Positions 1-8,773 of a stretch of DNA of 64,000 bases are shown in pieces; positions within the stretch are counted from its first letter, which is position 1, and each line of letters starts with the position of its first letter. The DNA comes from Halorussus amylolyticus (GTDB lineage: Archaea; Halobacteriota; Halobacteria; Halobacteriales; Haladaptataceae). The DNA lies in assembly GCF_004143485.2 (NCBI RefSeq), contig NZ_RXOB02000032.1, positions 62,001 through 126,000 on the forward strand, written 5' to 3'. The notes under the pieces were generated by a model. The model was not told the DNA's origin and searched no databases. It saw only the letters and a program-made list of their open reading frames with translations. Position numbers and translations under genes: made by a program.

Positions 1-2
1 CG

Positions 3-1175
3 CTCGAAGCACAGTTAGCGTGGACTGTCGATACCTGTAGACAGGTCTACAACCACTTCCTTCACCGACTCAACCGAACCGACGACACCTCGGCGTACTC
101 CGAGCAGAAACGCCTGCCGAGTCTCAAGAAGTGGTGGAACGACCTGAAACACGTTCACTCGAAGGTTCTTCAGAAAGCCGTTCAACGGTTGTACGACAAC
201 CTCTCGACGCTCCGTGGGCGCAAAGACAACGGCTACCGCGTCGGGACGCTCACGTGGAAAGCACCGGACGAGTACCGCAGTTTCACCTACAGTCAATCCG
301 GCTTCAAGCTCAAGAACACGAGCGGTCGGACGAAACTGTGGCTCTCGAAACTCGGCGAAATCCCGCTCACCCTCCACCGCGACCTGCCCGACGACGCCGA
401 CATCAAAACCGTCACGGTCAAGCAGGAACCGACTGGGAAGTGGTATGCCATCCTCGGCGTCGAAACCCCCGACGACCTGCCGGAGAAACCGGAAAAATCC
501 GAGAAGTGCGTCGGTATCGACGTAGGGATTCTCACGTATGCCCACGACACAGACGGCACCGCCGTCGAATCGCTCGACCTTTCAGACGAACGCGAGCGGT
601 TGGAACGCGCACAACGAAACCTCTCGCGGAAGGAACACGGGTCTGCGAATTGGGAGAAACAGCGCCGCGTCGTGGCCGAACGTCACGCCGAGTTGAAGAA
701 CAAGCGCCGCGACTTCCTCCACAAGCTCTCGAACTACTACGCCCGCGAATACGACCTCGTAGCGGTCGAAGACCTTGACGCGAAAGGCTTGGTCGAACTC
801 CCGGGCAACTCGCGCAACCGCGCAGGCGCGGCGTGGGGGACGTTCCTACGGATGCTCGAATACAAGTGCAAACGCGAAGGAACGCACTTCGTCGCGGTGA
901 ATCCGCGCGGAACGACCAAAGAGTGTGCGTCCTGCGGCGTTTCGACGGAAAAGCCGCTGTGGGTACGCGAACACTCCTGTCCGGCGTGCGGGTTTGAGGC
1001 GGGTAGAGATGCGAACGCAGCATGGAACATTCTTTCTCGCGGTATCACAAAGCGGTTAGGAGCGGGATACTCCGAATCAACGCCTGTGGAGACTGCGCTC
1101 CCTGTGGATACACTCGTATCTGCAAAGCGCGTCGTTGAAACAGGAAGCCCCACCCTCAAGGAGCGAACCGCGTAA
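3..1175 (+). CDS. tnpB: TnpB, IS200/IS605 (IS1341-type) RNA-guided nuclease, 5'-partial
   Basis: The reading frame is open to the left edge, so the N-terminus lies outside the window; about 390 residues are visible. The RuvC-like catalytic residues are present: Asp in GIDVGILTYAHD, Glu in AVEDLDAKGLV and the last Asp in GRDANAAWNIL. Between the second and third sits a zinc finger with CASC and CPAC pairs. The C-terminal tail ending SPTLKERTA is typical of haloarchaeal copies and overlaps the element's right end. TnpB is an RNA-guided DNA endonuclease whose guide derives from the 3' end of its own element. No TnpA (Y1 transposase) is visible here. The gene looks intact as far as it can be read. 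Confidence 0.95.
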   Translation, partial: LEAQLAWTVDTCRQVYNHFLHRLNRTDDTSAYSEQKRLPSLKKWWNDLKHVHSKVLQKAVQRLYDNLSTLRGRKDNGYRVGTLTWKAPDEYRSFTYSQSGFKLKNTSGRTKLWLSKLGEIPLTLHRDLPDDADIKTVTVKQEPTGKWYAILGVETPDDLPEKPEKSEKCVGIDVGILTYAHDTDGTAVESLDLSDERERLERAQRNLSRKEHGSANWEKQRRVVAERHAELKNKRRDFLHKLSNYYAREYDLVAVEDLDAKGLVELPGNSRNRAGAAWGTFLRMLEYKCKREGTHFVAVNPRGTTKECASCGVSTEKPLWVREHSCPACGFEAGRDANAAWNILSRGITKRLGAGYSESTPVETALPVDTLVSAKRVVETGSPTLKERTA

Positions 1176-1205
1176 GCGGTGAGCGAGTAGGGTGGGGTAG
1201 TTCAC
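1146..1205 (+). ncRNA. Right end of the TnpB element with omega-RNA-like 3' structure
   Basis: The segment begins inside the TnpB stop region. It contains complementary arms CCCCACCCT and AGGGTGGGG around a smaller ACCGCG/GCGGT stem, and ends with TAGTTCAC. In IS605-type elements the subterminal right-end fold is both the transposase recognition site and the scaffold of the guide RNA, with the guide read from flanking DNA. The boundary is supported because homology to an interrupted flanking gene resumes at 1206. Transcription as an RNA is inferred, not seen. Confidence 0.6.
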
Positions 1206-1496
1206 TTCCGACTCTCTCTACCGCCAGAAAGCGGGAAAAAAGCGGTAATCGACAACCCGGTCGCCTTCGTCACCCACGAGGAGACGAACGACGGGTGGCG
1301 GAGCGTCGTTGCAACCGGTCAACTTACGGAAGTGTCTGATATGCCGTACGATGCAACTGTCGTCCAAGCGATGTGGGCGGTCGACATCCCGGAGGTGGAT
1401 ATCTTTGACCGGTCACCGGAAGACATGCAGTTTCGCCAGTTCCGCCTCGACCCACAAAAGCTCACAGGGCGCAAAGAAGTGAAACACGATTCTTGA
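1206..1496 (+). pseudogene. 3' fragment of a PPOX/flavin-binding split-barrel gene cut by the TnpB element
   Basis: The frame begins directly after the element end with FRLSLPPESGKKAVIDNPVA and runs to a TGA. It aligns with the C-terminal two thirds of the intact PPOX-like protein next door (FRLAFGPETGKGDIVDENRP, then GWRSVVATG and a FRFFRL-like end). The 5' part is missing from the window, either left of the TnpB gene or lost. The family (pyridoxamine 5'-phosphate oxidase-like, FMN or F420 binding) is inferred from the paralogue. Confidence 0.85.
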
Positions 1497-1612
1497 GTGG
1501 AGAGCGAGGACAACACCCGGGGGAAAGATACGGACCGGGGTGTTCGACCCATCTCAAAACTATCAGAGGATGAGAAAACACCTTATTGCCTTGGCAGAAG
1601 TTGTCTTTCAGT

Positions 1613-2068
1613 ATGGAAGATGTCCGCTCAATTCAGATGAGTGACGAGGAACGGGGCGAATTTCTGGGCCGGGGTGGAACGGGCGTCATCTCGTTCGATA
1701 CGAGCGGCGACGAACCGCCGTACTCGCTGCCGATCTCGTACGGATACGATGCGGAGACGGCGACGTTCTATTTCCGACTCGCCTTCGGCCCCGAAACGGG
1801 CAAGGGAGACATCGTCGATGAAAATCGTCCGGTTTCGTTCGTCACGTACGACGACACCGAAAGTGGTTGGCGGAGCGTCGTAGCGACCGGTCATCTCGAA
1901 GAGATTACGAAGTCGACGCTCGATACCGATGTCGCCGAAGCGATGCAGCGAGTGGAAATCCCACTCGTGGACGTCTACGATAGACACCCGATCGAATTGA
2001 ACTTCCGATTCTTCCGACTGACATCGACCGAGGTGACGGGGAAGAAAGAAGCCCACACGGTGGAGTAG
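1613..2068 (+). CDS. Pyridoxamine 5'-phosphate oxidase-like (split beta-barrel) protein
   Basis: A 151-residue protein with the PPOX-like pattern: an N-terminal GRGGTGVISFDTSG strand pair, LPISYGYD, VSFVTYDD, GWRSVVATGHL and a C-terminal FRFFRLTSTEVTGKK. Family members bind FMN, F420 or heme, so substrate and reaction cannot be assigned. I chose the ATG at 1613 because a TATA-like CCTTATTG lies about 27 nt upstream, as for a leaderless transcript; an in-frame TTG at 1586 is the alternative. It is a paralogue of the interrupted gene just upstream and, more distantly, of the gene near 33.5 kb. Confidence 0.8.
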   Translation: MEDVRSIQMSDEERGEFLGRGGTGVISFDTSGDEPPYSLPISYGYDAETATFYFRLAFGPETGKGDIVDENRPVSFVTYDDTESGWRSVVATGHLEEITKSTLDTDVAEAMQRVEIPLVDVYDRHPIELNFRFFRLTSTEVTGKKEAHTVE

Positions 2069-2097
2069 CCGCGACAGCACCGATTTCCAAAGGTAAG

Positions 2098-2205
2098 GTG
2101 AGCGCACGGAAGCAGGTAACGATAGAACTGACCGAACATTTCGCGTTCGATCCGGACTCGACGACGATTCCGCCCGGAACGACCGTGATACGTCGTAATG
2201 ATTCT
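2098..2205 (+). pseudogene. Fragment of a halocyanin/plastocyanin-like copper protein
   Basis: About 35 codons read VTIELTEHFAFDPDSTTIPP followed by GTTVIRRNDSIV. This matches the strand before the first copper-ligand His in halocyanins, where the usual continuation is a GHT motif. Here the homology stops and no His/Cys/His/Met ligands follow before the next gene. It is a relic of an electron-carrier gene. Confidence 0.55.
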
Positions 2206-2285
2206 ATCGTCTGCGCCATAACTTCGGCCACGTACTCGCCGGGGGTGGCAAAGGCTATTTCTCGATGGTCGTCGTTGGCCTCGTT

Positions 2286-2714
2286 GTGACCCTACGTGTA
2301 CTCGTTCCGGTTGACGGTTCACCACCTGCTGACCGGGCGCTCGAATACGCGCTCGAAACGTTTACCGACGCGACGATTACGACCATCCACGTCATCGACC
2401 CGATAGATTCCGTCTATGCTGCAGAAGTTGGAGGTTTGCCCGTCGCAGACGAGTGGTACGATGACGCGCAGGAACGCGCAACCGAAATCCATGCGGAGGC
2501 AGAGGAACGCGCGGACGAATTCAGTGGTGAGGTAGAGACGGTGACGGAGGTCGGACGACCCGCTCGGACGATACTCCGGTATGCTGATGAACACGACATC
2601 GACCAAATCATCATCGGGAGTCACGGGCGGCAAGGAATCGAACGCGTTGTCTTGGGTAGTGTCGCAGAAAAGGTGGTCCGCCGTGCCGGAGTTCCAGTGA
2701 CCGTTGTCGAGTAG
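2286..2714 (+). CDS. Universal stress protein, single UspA domain
   Basis: A 142-residue one-domain USP. The N-terminal strand and loop VLVPVDGSPPADRAL and the ATP-loop GSHGRQGIERVVLGSVAEKVV fit the nucleotide-binding subgroup (G-x2-G-x9-GS). The GTG at 2286 is preferred because it places the conserved Val-Asp-Gly-Ser at the usual distance from the start; a longer reading from 2265 adds seven residues with no homology. It is the first of a series of USP genes over the next 10 kb. A role in stress adaptation is known for the family; the specific signal is unknown. Confidence 0.9.
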   Translation: MTLRVLVPVDGSPPADRALEYALETFTDATITTIHVIDPIDSVYAAEVGGLPVADEWYDDAQERATEIHAEAEERADEFSGEVETVTEVGRPARTILRYADEHDIDQIIIGSHGRQGIERVVLGSVAEKVVRRAGVPVTVVE

Positions 2715-2976
2715 TCAGATGTAGGCTTCGACCCACTCGAACTCGCTCGGCATGCCTCGGTTCGAGAGGTCCGAAGGTCCACGTCGAGCGCCGTACGAAA
2801 CCCACGGTGACCGAGAAAATAAAGCCACTCACGCCAGCGGATTTCTTCGAGGGTATCTGCATTTTGGGAGGCGTGTCGAGCGAATACCCGAGGATACAGG
2901 CTCTTTAGAAGTACTATTTCGATGATTCGTATAGCGTTGCTCAAGAAAGTTCGGACGAGTTGTCCGGTTCGGTAAA

Positions 2977-3468
2977 TTACTCGGATATGTCTTCAGATTT
3001 GGCTTCGCTTTCAGCGTCAGATTGTGGACCGCCTCCGGTTTGTTTCTCCTGCGCCTCGCCCCAGCCACCGGCGTCAGTAACTTCGAACAGCTTTCCCCAG
3101 TTCTCATCGTCTTCGCTTTCGGGGAGTTGGTCGCGTAGTTGCCAGAAGTCGGACTCCGGTACTGCGGTACTCACGAGATCCATGATAACTCGGGCGTGGT
3201 ACGCCGCCTCCGGTCGGTCTATCCCTTCGGTCTCGCTGACCCGCGAAATGAATTCCTGCCAGTCAAATCGCTGGCCATGTTCGTGCACGGCGCCCGTCAT
3301 GTACCACTTGATTTCCATTGGAAGCGATGCGGCAAGGTCCTCGGCCGCTCCCTCCGGAATTCGCTGTCCGACAGTCATGAGGGTCGCCCGAATTGCCCGC
3401 AGCGTCTCGGCAGTCCCCGGAAACTCAAGTCGGTGCTGTACTTGGCCTGTGAACTCATCGAAATTCAT
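2977..3468 (-). CDS. DUF2267 domain protein
   Basis: A 163-residue acidic protein with the DUF2267 pattern: MNFDEFTGQVQHRL at the start, then ATLMTVGQRIPEGAAEDLAASLP and EFISRVSETEGI, and a helical hairpin near AAYHARVIMDLV. The last 25 residues are a Gln/Gly/Ser/Glu-rich tail. DUF2267 proteins are small helical proteins of unknown biochemical role, often found near USP and stress genes, as here. A decayed second copy lies at 6.6 kb, so the pair once flanked the USP and transporter genes between them. Confidence 0.85.
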   Translation of the reverse strand: MNFDEFTGQVQHRLEFPGTAETLRAIRATLMTVGQRIPEGAAEDLAASLPMEIKWYMTGAVHEHGQRFDWQEFISRVSETEGIDRPEAAYHARVIMDLVSTAVPESDFWQLRDQLPESEDDENWGKLFEVTDAGGWGEAQEKQTGGGPQSDAESEAKSEDISE

Positions 3469-3734
3469 CTGTGATCCCCCACGATTCCCACGGCCTTGGG
3501 TGGCATAAATCCACCCGGAGAATCTGCCCTCTGGACAAGGTTAGTGCAGTCGCAATTAGATGAGCGCACGGTATGGAATCGCTTGCAGACCCGGTTACCA
3601 TAGATAGACCACCAGCATTCAAACCGATGCCTTCTGGACTTCTTGAGTGGCTGCAGTCTGTCGAACACGAATTAGACACTTGCGTATGTACGCGAGGCTG
3701 AGAGTCATTCTCGGAGAGGGAACGGAGGTTAAGG

Positions 3735-3923
3735 ATGTACAATTCCCACTCCAACAGAGCGAGGCAGTCGTACATGGAAGAACATGCGATCGACCTCGCT
3801 ATCTTGGGGACGCACGGGGAGACGGATTTCAGCCGATACGTGATGGGCGGCGTCAGCGCGAAAATCGTTCGAACGTCGCCAGTTCCGGTGATGTGGGTCC
3901 GTGAACCCGAGTCGAACGAATAA
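3735..3923 (+). pseudogene. C-terminal remnant of a universal stress protein
   Basis: The frame reads MEEHAIDLAILGTHGETDFS followed by RYVMGGVSAKIVRTSPVPVMWV, which is the last 55 residues of a USP including the G-T-H-G and GG-S nucleotide loop. No N-terminal VDGS strand can be found in any frame upstream, and the upstream DNA has stops in all frames. I read it as a decayed USP gene. Confidence 0.7.
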
Positions 3924-4062
3924 GAAATCGGAAAACTCATCCGAGCGATGGAAACAAGAACAGGGAATCTATTGTACGGCCTGGTGAGAATACCGATTCT
4001 TGAATGACCGCACCTACCCTATAGACACTTAGTCTGTCCTCTCTTGATTTTGAACGGGGGCA

Positions 4063-4935
4063 ATGTACGACACTATCCTCGTTCCGACGGATGGAAGCAC
4101 TGACGCAGAAACAGCGACGAAAACAGCGCTCGGCCTTGCGCAACGCTTCGACGCCTCGCTCCACGCGATTAATGTCGTCGAACTCGATAAGTTCCCGGCA
4201 AACGTCGGTTCAGAAGCCGCTGAGGAATTAACTCAGCATGGAGAGGAGATTCTGGCGACGCTCAGGAATCAGGCAACGGACGTCGGCATTTCAGCGACGA
4301 CTCACGTTATAGAAATCGCTGACTCAATCCACCAAGCGATTATCGACTACGCGGAAGACCACGATGTAGATCTCATCGTGATGGGGACGCAGGGACGAAC
4401 GGGGTTGAATCGTCTCGTCCTCGGTAGCGTCGCCGAGCGGACGCTACGTACCTCGCCAGTACCCCTTCTCACTGTCCACGGAGACACCACTCTCGACCCC
4501 AACTTCGAGGCGGTTCTCGTTCCGACGGATGGGAGCGACGCGGCGAATGTCGCTGCGGATCACGGGATAACGCTTGCTGAGGCGACCGATGCGGCAATGC
4601 ACGTCGTTCACGTCGTCGACCTCACAGCCGCCTCGGGAGAGTTCGGGAGTGCTGAGGTGCTGGATGCGTTAGAGAAGGCGGGTCAACAAGCGGTCGATGA
4701 TGTCATTGACCGGGCCGACGAAGCGGAACTACGGTCCGTCGAGGCATCGATTGTCGGTGGGTCACCTGCACAGGGCATCTTGGACTACGCCGAAGAACGT
4801 GATATCGATCTCATCGTGATGGGGACTCACGGCCGAACTGGCTTAGAGAGGTACCTCCTCGGAAGCGTTACCGAGAAAATCGTCCGCGTCGCAGACGTCC
4901 CAGTACTGACCGTATCACCGCCTGAAGATTACTGA
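4063..4935 (+). CDS. Tandem-domain universal stress protein
   Basis: 290 residues with two complete UspA domains in one chain. Domain 1 (about 1-142) has ILVPTDGSTDAET and GTQGRTGLNRLVLGSVAER. Domain 2 (about 150-290) has VLVPTDGSDAANV and GTHGRTGLERYLLGSVTEK. Both keep the Asp and the G-x2-G-x9-GS loop, so both could bind ATP. Tandem USPs usually fold as an internal pseudo-dimer. It stands alone on the + strand and faces the converging CaCA exchanger gene. Confidence 0.92.
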   Translation: MYDTILVPTDGSTDAETATKTALGLAQRFDASLHAINVVELDKFPANVGSEAAEELTQHGEEILATLRNQATDVGISATTHVIEIADSIHQAIIDYAEDHDVDLIVMGTQGRTGLNRLVLGSVAERTLRTSPVPLLTVHGDTTLDPNFEAVLVPTDGSDAANVAADHGITLAEATDAAMHVVHVVDLTAASGEFGSAEVLDALEKAGQQAVDDVIDRADEAELRSVEASIVGGSPAQGILDYAEERDIDLIVMGTHGRTGLERYLLGSVTEKIVRVADVPVLTVSPPEDY

Positions 4936-5006
4936 ACTCACAATCGGCCACCCGTCGTGAAAATCGACTCTCTCGTCAGTAGCTGTCACGTATAACTGTA
5001 GGAATT

Positions 5007-6035
5007 TCAAGCTAATATGAAAATAATACCAGAAATATATATGGCGAGGATTAGATAGCTTTCGGTTCCGATGTCCGTTCCCAGGTCTTCGGTCTCTCGG
5101 CGGATCAACATGATCATCAGGACGCTGTTCATGAGGATGGCTATCCCAGTGAGAAACAGCACTTCAGGATTTACGTCTCCATAGATCGGAGCTACCGAAT
5201 AGGCGAGGTCACCAAGCGCGATCATGAGCGTATCGAACACGTTTCCCCCGATGATATCCCCGATTGCTAGCGCGACCGCACCTCGTCTGACGGCTGAAAC
5301 GGCTGTGACCAGTTCGGGAATCGATGAGGCGATGGCCATCCCCGTCATTCCCACGAGTATCGGAGAGGTTCCCGTCTCAGCAACTAGTCCCTGTCCACTG
5401 TACGAGATCAACCACCCAGCCCCGCCGATGAGTCCAGCGATCAAGAGATACTCTCCGAAAAGGGTCAGTGGTAGGAGCGAGTCACGACGAGCACGTTCGG
5501 GCCCGGAACGAGTATCTTGCTGAGTGGTCTGCCCAGATAACCGGCGGGCGTACCACTTCGGTTCGATTTCAGATGTCTGAATCATCCGAAATCCGACGAA
5601 CACAGCGATAACGAGGGCGAACGACGCCGGGTGAAGGCCGAAGATAGTGAACGCGTTTGGGACCAGCATGGCCAGTAAGACGAGCGTCAACAGGAACAGC
5701 AGAATCGCCAATTGCATGAGACTCGCGGACACCGTCACCTCCTCGCTGAGCGGCCCGCGCCGCATCACGACGTCCGCAACGGCGATGAACACGGTCTGCG
5801 CTGCGATTCCGCCGACCGCATTACTCACCGACAACGTTGCTTGCCCACCGAGAGCCGTATCGAACGAGATAATGACACCTGGCAGTGAGGTACTCGCTCC
5901 TAAAAGAATCATCCCGCCGAGCGACTGTCCGATGCCGATGGCATCAGCGAGGTCCTCTGCGAGGCGACTGAGTCGGGGACCAGTAACTAAAATAACAATT
6001 GCACCCAGCACGAAGAGTGCGATCTCCTCCCACAT
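5007..6035 (-). CDS. CaCA-family sodium/calcium (cation/H+) exchanger
   Basis: A 342-residue membrane protein with about ten hydrophobic segments. The two inverted alpha repeats that define the Ca2+/cation antiporter family are present: GASTSLPGVIISF with SNAVGG in the first half, and SSIPELVTAVSAV with GDIIGGNVFDT in the second. The acidic residue of the second repeat (Glu in SSIPELV) is kept; the first repeat has Leu-Pro in place of the usual Pro-Glu, which may change the ion or inactivate that site. A hydrophilic loop (about residues 165-185) separates the halves. A USP gene ends 28 nt upstream on the same strand, so the two are probably cotranscribed. Confidence 0.85.
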   Translation of the reverse strand: MWEEIALFVLGAIVILVTGPRLSRLAEDLADAIGIGQSLGGMILLGASTSLPGVIISFDTALGGQATLSVSNAVGGIAAQTVFIAVADVVMRRGPLSEEVTVSASLMQLAILLFLLTLVLLAMLVPNAFTIFGLHPASFALVIAVFVGFRMIQTSEIEPKWYARRLSGQTTQQDTRSGPERARRDSLLPLTLFGEYLLIAGLIGGAGWLISYSGQGLVAETGTSPILVGMTGMAIASSIPELVTAVSAVRRGAVALAIGDIIGGNVFDTLMIALGDLAYSVAPIYGDVNPEVLFLTGIAILMNSVLMIMLIRRETEDLGTDIGTESYLILAIYISGIIFILA

Positions 6036-6063
6036 GGCCTTTCTTTACGCATTCAAAGGTCGT

Positions 6064-6495
6064 CTATCGAACGATGGAGACGAGGACAGGCGACCGTCGC
6101 ATAACCGTCTCGGCGACACTCCCTAATGGAAGTGGTGAGTCGTCGTCTCGACCGTGGCTCCCCATAATAATGTGACCGATATCGTTCTCCTCGGCGTATT
6201 CGACGATAGCCCGCCACGGTTCACCGACATCAACTCTCGTGGTTATCTCCGCACCGTAATCGGAGGCTAGTTCGCGTGCTTCATCCAGTACTTCGTCGGT
6301 CTCCTCTCGAGCCTCGTCGTACCAATTCTCGAACTGGGCCTGAGAAATGGGCCGGTCACCGTCGTTCCGAGCGCCGTGTGGGGTCATGACGGAGAGAACC
6401 GTGATCTCGTCCTCGGAATACGTCGTTACCGCGTATTCCAGTCCTTCTAGAGACTTTGGCGAGCCGTCCACGGGTACGAGGATTTGCCGTGTCAT
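6064..6495 (-). CDS. Universal stress protein upstream of the exchanger gene
   Basis: A 143-residue single USP domain. It starts MTRQILVPVDGSPKSLEGLE and has the loop GSHGRDDDSPLPLGSVAETVM, with an acidic DDD replacing part of the usual G-x9 spacer. It is the first gene of a likely two-gene unit with the CaCA exchanger, 28 nt apart. This suggests the USP may sense or modulate ion transport; that link is inference from position only. Confidence 0.9.
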   Translation of the reverse strand: MTRQILVPVDGSPKSLEGLEYAVTTYSEDEITVLSVMTPHGARNDGDRPISQAQFENWYDEAREETDEVLDEARELASDYGAEITTRVDVGEPWRAIVEYAEENDIGHIIMGSHGRDDDSPLPLGSVAETVMRRSPVLVSIVR

Positions 6496-6588
6496 ACGAT
6501 TATACTCACCTCGAAAACAGAAAACTCCCCCGTCTGAGTTGACACTTGTGAACGCATAACGAGCTAGTGCATCGGGGGGAGGTTACTT

Positions 6589-6770
6589 TTATAGCTGATT
6601 GCGGTGTTGTTGTAGTTCGGATGGGGCCATGAGTTCCATGATGACTTGGGTATTATAAGCAGCCTCCGGTCGATCTGTACCCTCGGTCGCCCTGACCCGC
6701 GAGGCGAACTCTTTCCAGTTGAATCGCTAGCCGTGTTCGTGAACTACTCCAGTCATGTACCACCGTCACG
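6589..6770 (-). pseudogene. Decayed DUF2267 gene
   Basis: Read on the minus strand the frame gives RWYMTGVVHEHG, a TAG stop, then RFNWKEFASRVRATEGTDRP and EAAYNTQVIMELMAPSELQQ before TAA. It aligns with the middle of the intact DUF2267 protein at 3.0-3.5 kb (KWYMTGAVHEHGQRFDWQEF), with the Gln codon mutated to the stop. The 5' third is absent. Confidence 0.8.
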
Positions 6771-6872
6771 GTTTCTCTCCGTAGAACTACGGGGCACGCT
6801 CTCACAACATCTCCCACGTCAAAATCGCTTTGGCAAACGATGAAGAGAGTCGCTCCCGAATTCCTACTCAAA

Positions 6873-7769
6873 ATGTACGACCGGATTGTAATCGCTGTGG
6901 ATGGGAGTGACGAAGCGCAACGAGCAGCAAGACGTGGTCTCGAACTCGCTCAGGATTTCGATGCGAACGTGGATGTCCTCTCCGTCGTCGAACAGAAAGC
7001 CCTCCGCCTCACGGAAACGTCTACGGAGAAAGCCCAGTTACGAGAACGCGGGGAGGAGGCCCTCACAGAAATCGAAGAACTCGCATCAGAGTTCGGCCAC
7101 GCTATCACCACGAAACTGCTCGAAGGCAAGCCCGCTGTCCAAATTTGCGCGTACGCAGACGAGAAGGACGCAGGCCTGATCGTCGTCGGGAGACAAGGAT
7201 TGACTGGGCTCGGTCGGCGTCTCTTGGGGGGCGTTACCGAGCAGGTGCTCCATCGAAGTGACATTCCCACACTCGTCGTGTCGGGGAGAAACCACGACGG
7301 TGAGGTAGAGGCCGATTATTCACGCGTCCTCATCACGACGGACGGCAGCGAAAACGCCGACGTGGCGATTCCCCATGGAAGCGAGATCGCGCGGCGCTAT
7401 GGTTCAACCGTTCACGTTTTGAACGTCGTGGACCTCCAGGCTGCAGGAGGCGCATTCAACGCGGGGGGTCTCGAAACGGAGTTCGTCGAACGGCTCGAAG
7501 CGAGAGGAGAAGACGCCGTTGACAGTGTTGCGCGCAAAATCGGAGATTCTGCCCCGAACCTGACTGTGGAAACTGCCGTCGAACGGACGACGTCGTTCGA
7601 GGGGGCAGCTGCCGGAGTTCGAGAGTACGTTGCGAAAAACGACATCGATCTCGTGGTAATGGGTTCGCACGGCCGGTCGAATCTCAAGCGTCAATTTCTC
7701 GGCAGTGTCGCGTCTACCGTGCTTCGGACTGTCGACGTCCCAGTCCTCGTGGTAAAGCAATCTGATTGA
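6873..7769 (+). CDS. Tandem-domain universal stress protein
   Basis: 298 residues in two UspA domains. Domain 1 has MYDRIVIAVDGSDEAQRAAR and GRQGLTGLGRRLLGGVTEQV; domain 2 begins RVLITTDGSENADVA and has GSHGRSNLKRQFLGSVASTV. The ATG at 6873 puts the first strand at residue 3; an in-frame ATG at 6840 would add an extension that runs into the DUF2267 relic. The second domain contains a longer helical insert (RLEARGEDAVDSVARKIGD) than the first. The next USP gene starts 49 nt downstream on the same strand, so the two are probably one unit. Confidence 0.92.
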   Translation: MYDRIVIAVDGSDEAQRAARRGLELAQDFDANVDVLSVVEQKALRLTETSTEKAQLRERGEEALTEIEELASEFGHAITTKLLEGKPAVQICAYADEKDAGLIVVGRQGLTGLGRRLLGGVTEQVLHRSDIPTLVVSGRNHDGEVEADYSRVLITTDGSENADVAIPHGSEIARRYGSTVHVLNVVDLQAAGGAFNAGGLETEFVERLEARGEDAVDSVARKIGDSAPNLTVETAVERTTSFEGAAAGVREYVAKNDIDLVVMGSHGRSNLKRQFLGSVASTVLRTVDVPVLVVKQSD

Positions 7770-7818
7770 CGCCCTCATCAAGAGAGCTATTTTGTAGGTC
7801 CACGGTGAACCGTACTGC

Positions 7819-8700
7819 ATGTCCTCCCGCATTTTAGTGCCAATCGACGGCTCGGAGGAATCACGGCTAGCTCTCGACCATGCTCTCGCGCAGTTCCCCG
7901 GAGCACACATTATCCTTCTGCACGTGATCGAACCGTTTCCCGACCACACGAAAGCAGGGGGACACACAGGAGGGCGAGCGAAACAGGTTTTCGAAAAAGG
8001 ACAGCACCTGTTAGACGAGATGGTGGAACGAGAAAATGAGTATACCGGGACGGTTACCACGGAGCTCATCTACGGTCGGCCGGTTCACGCGATTCCGCGA
8101 TACGTCGAGACTCACGGGATCGATGAGATCGTTATCGGCTCTCACGGGCACGACGGGACTGCACGGCTCTTGTTAGGGAGCGTCGCAGAGACAGTTGTAC
8201 GCCGCGCCCCGACTCCGGTGACTGTCGTTCGACCGATAGACAAAGGGGTCAAAGACGGTTACCACCCTCCCGAACACGTAGCCGTTCCTTTTGACCGGTC
8301 ATTCTGTTCGCGCAACGCCCTCGAATACGCGTTCGAGCAGTTCCCGGACGCAACGGTGACAGCGCTCTTCGTGAAGTCTCCGTTATTCGAAGCGTACGAA
8401 CCCATCGAATCAGAAGACGACCTCAACGACGTACTTGCGGACGGCGAAGAAACCGAGAACGAGACTCACGACGTCTTCGAGATGGCACGGCAAATTGCAG
8501 AGCAGCACGAACGGGGTGTTGAAACCGCAACTGAGGAGGGGGACCCGTCGCGGGGAATCCTCGGGTGGCTCGACGAGAACGACGTCGATCACGTGGTAAT
8601 CGGGTGTCACGGACGAGACGGAGTCGCCAGATGGGTACTCGGAAGCGTCGCAGAGACAGTCGTTCGCCGTACACCCGTTCCCGTCACTGCGATAAAATAG
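7819..8700 (+). CDS. Tandem-domain universal stress protein with divergent second domain
   Basis: 293 residues. Domain 1 (1-137) is canonical, with RILVPIDGSEESRLAL and GSHGHDGTARLLLGSVAETV. Domain 2 (about 152-293) has VAVPFDRSFCSRNALEYAFE in place of the V-D-G-S strand but keeps the C-terminal loop GCHGRDGVARWVLGSVAETV. Between its strands sits an acidic insert (ESEDDLNDVLADGEETENET). The altered first loop suggests weak or changed nucleotide binding by domain 2. It lies 73 nt upstream of the NSS transporter gene on the same strand. Confidence 0.9.
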   Translation: MSSRILVPIDGSEESRLALDHALAQFPGAHIILLHVIEPFPDHTKAGGHTGGRAKQVFEKGQHLLDEMVERENEYTGTVTTELIYGRPVHAIPRYVETHGIDEIVIGSHGHDGTARLLLGSVAETVVRRAPTPVTVVRPIDKGVKDGYHPPEHVAVPFDRSFCSRNALEYAFEQFPDATVTALFVKSPLFEAYEPIESEDDLNDVLADGEETENETHDVFEMARQIAEQHERGVETATEEGDPSRGILGWLDENDVDHVVIGCHGRDGVARWVLGSVAETVVRRTPVPVTAIK

Positions 8701-8773
8701 GTAATTCAGCTTCTGCTATCGTATTGAACAATACCGAGATATAACAAACCGAACTCTGAAGAGAACTGTATAA

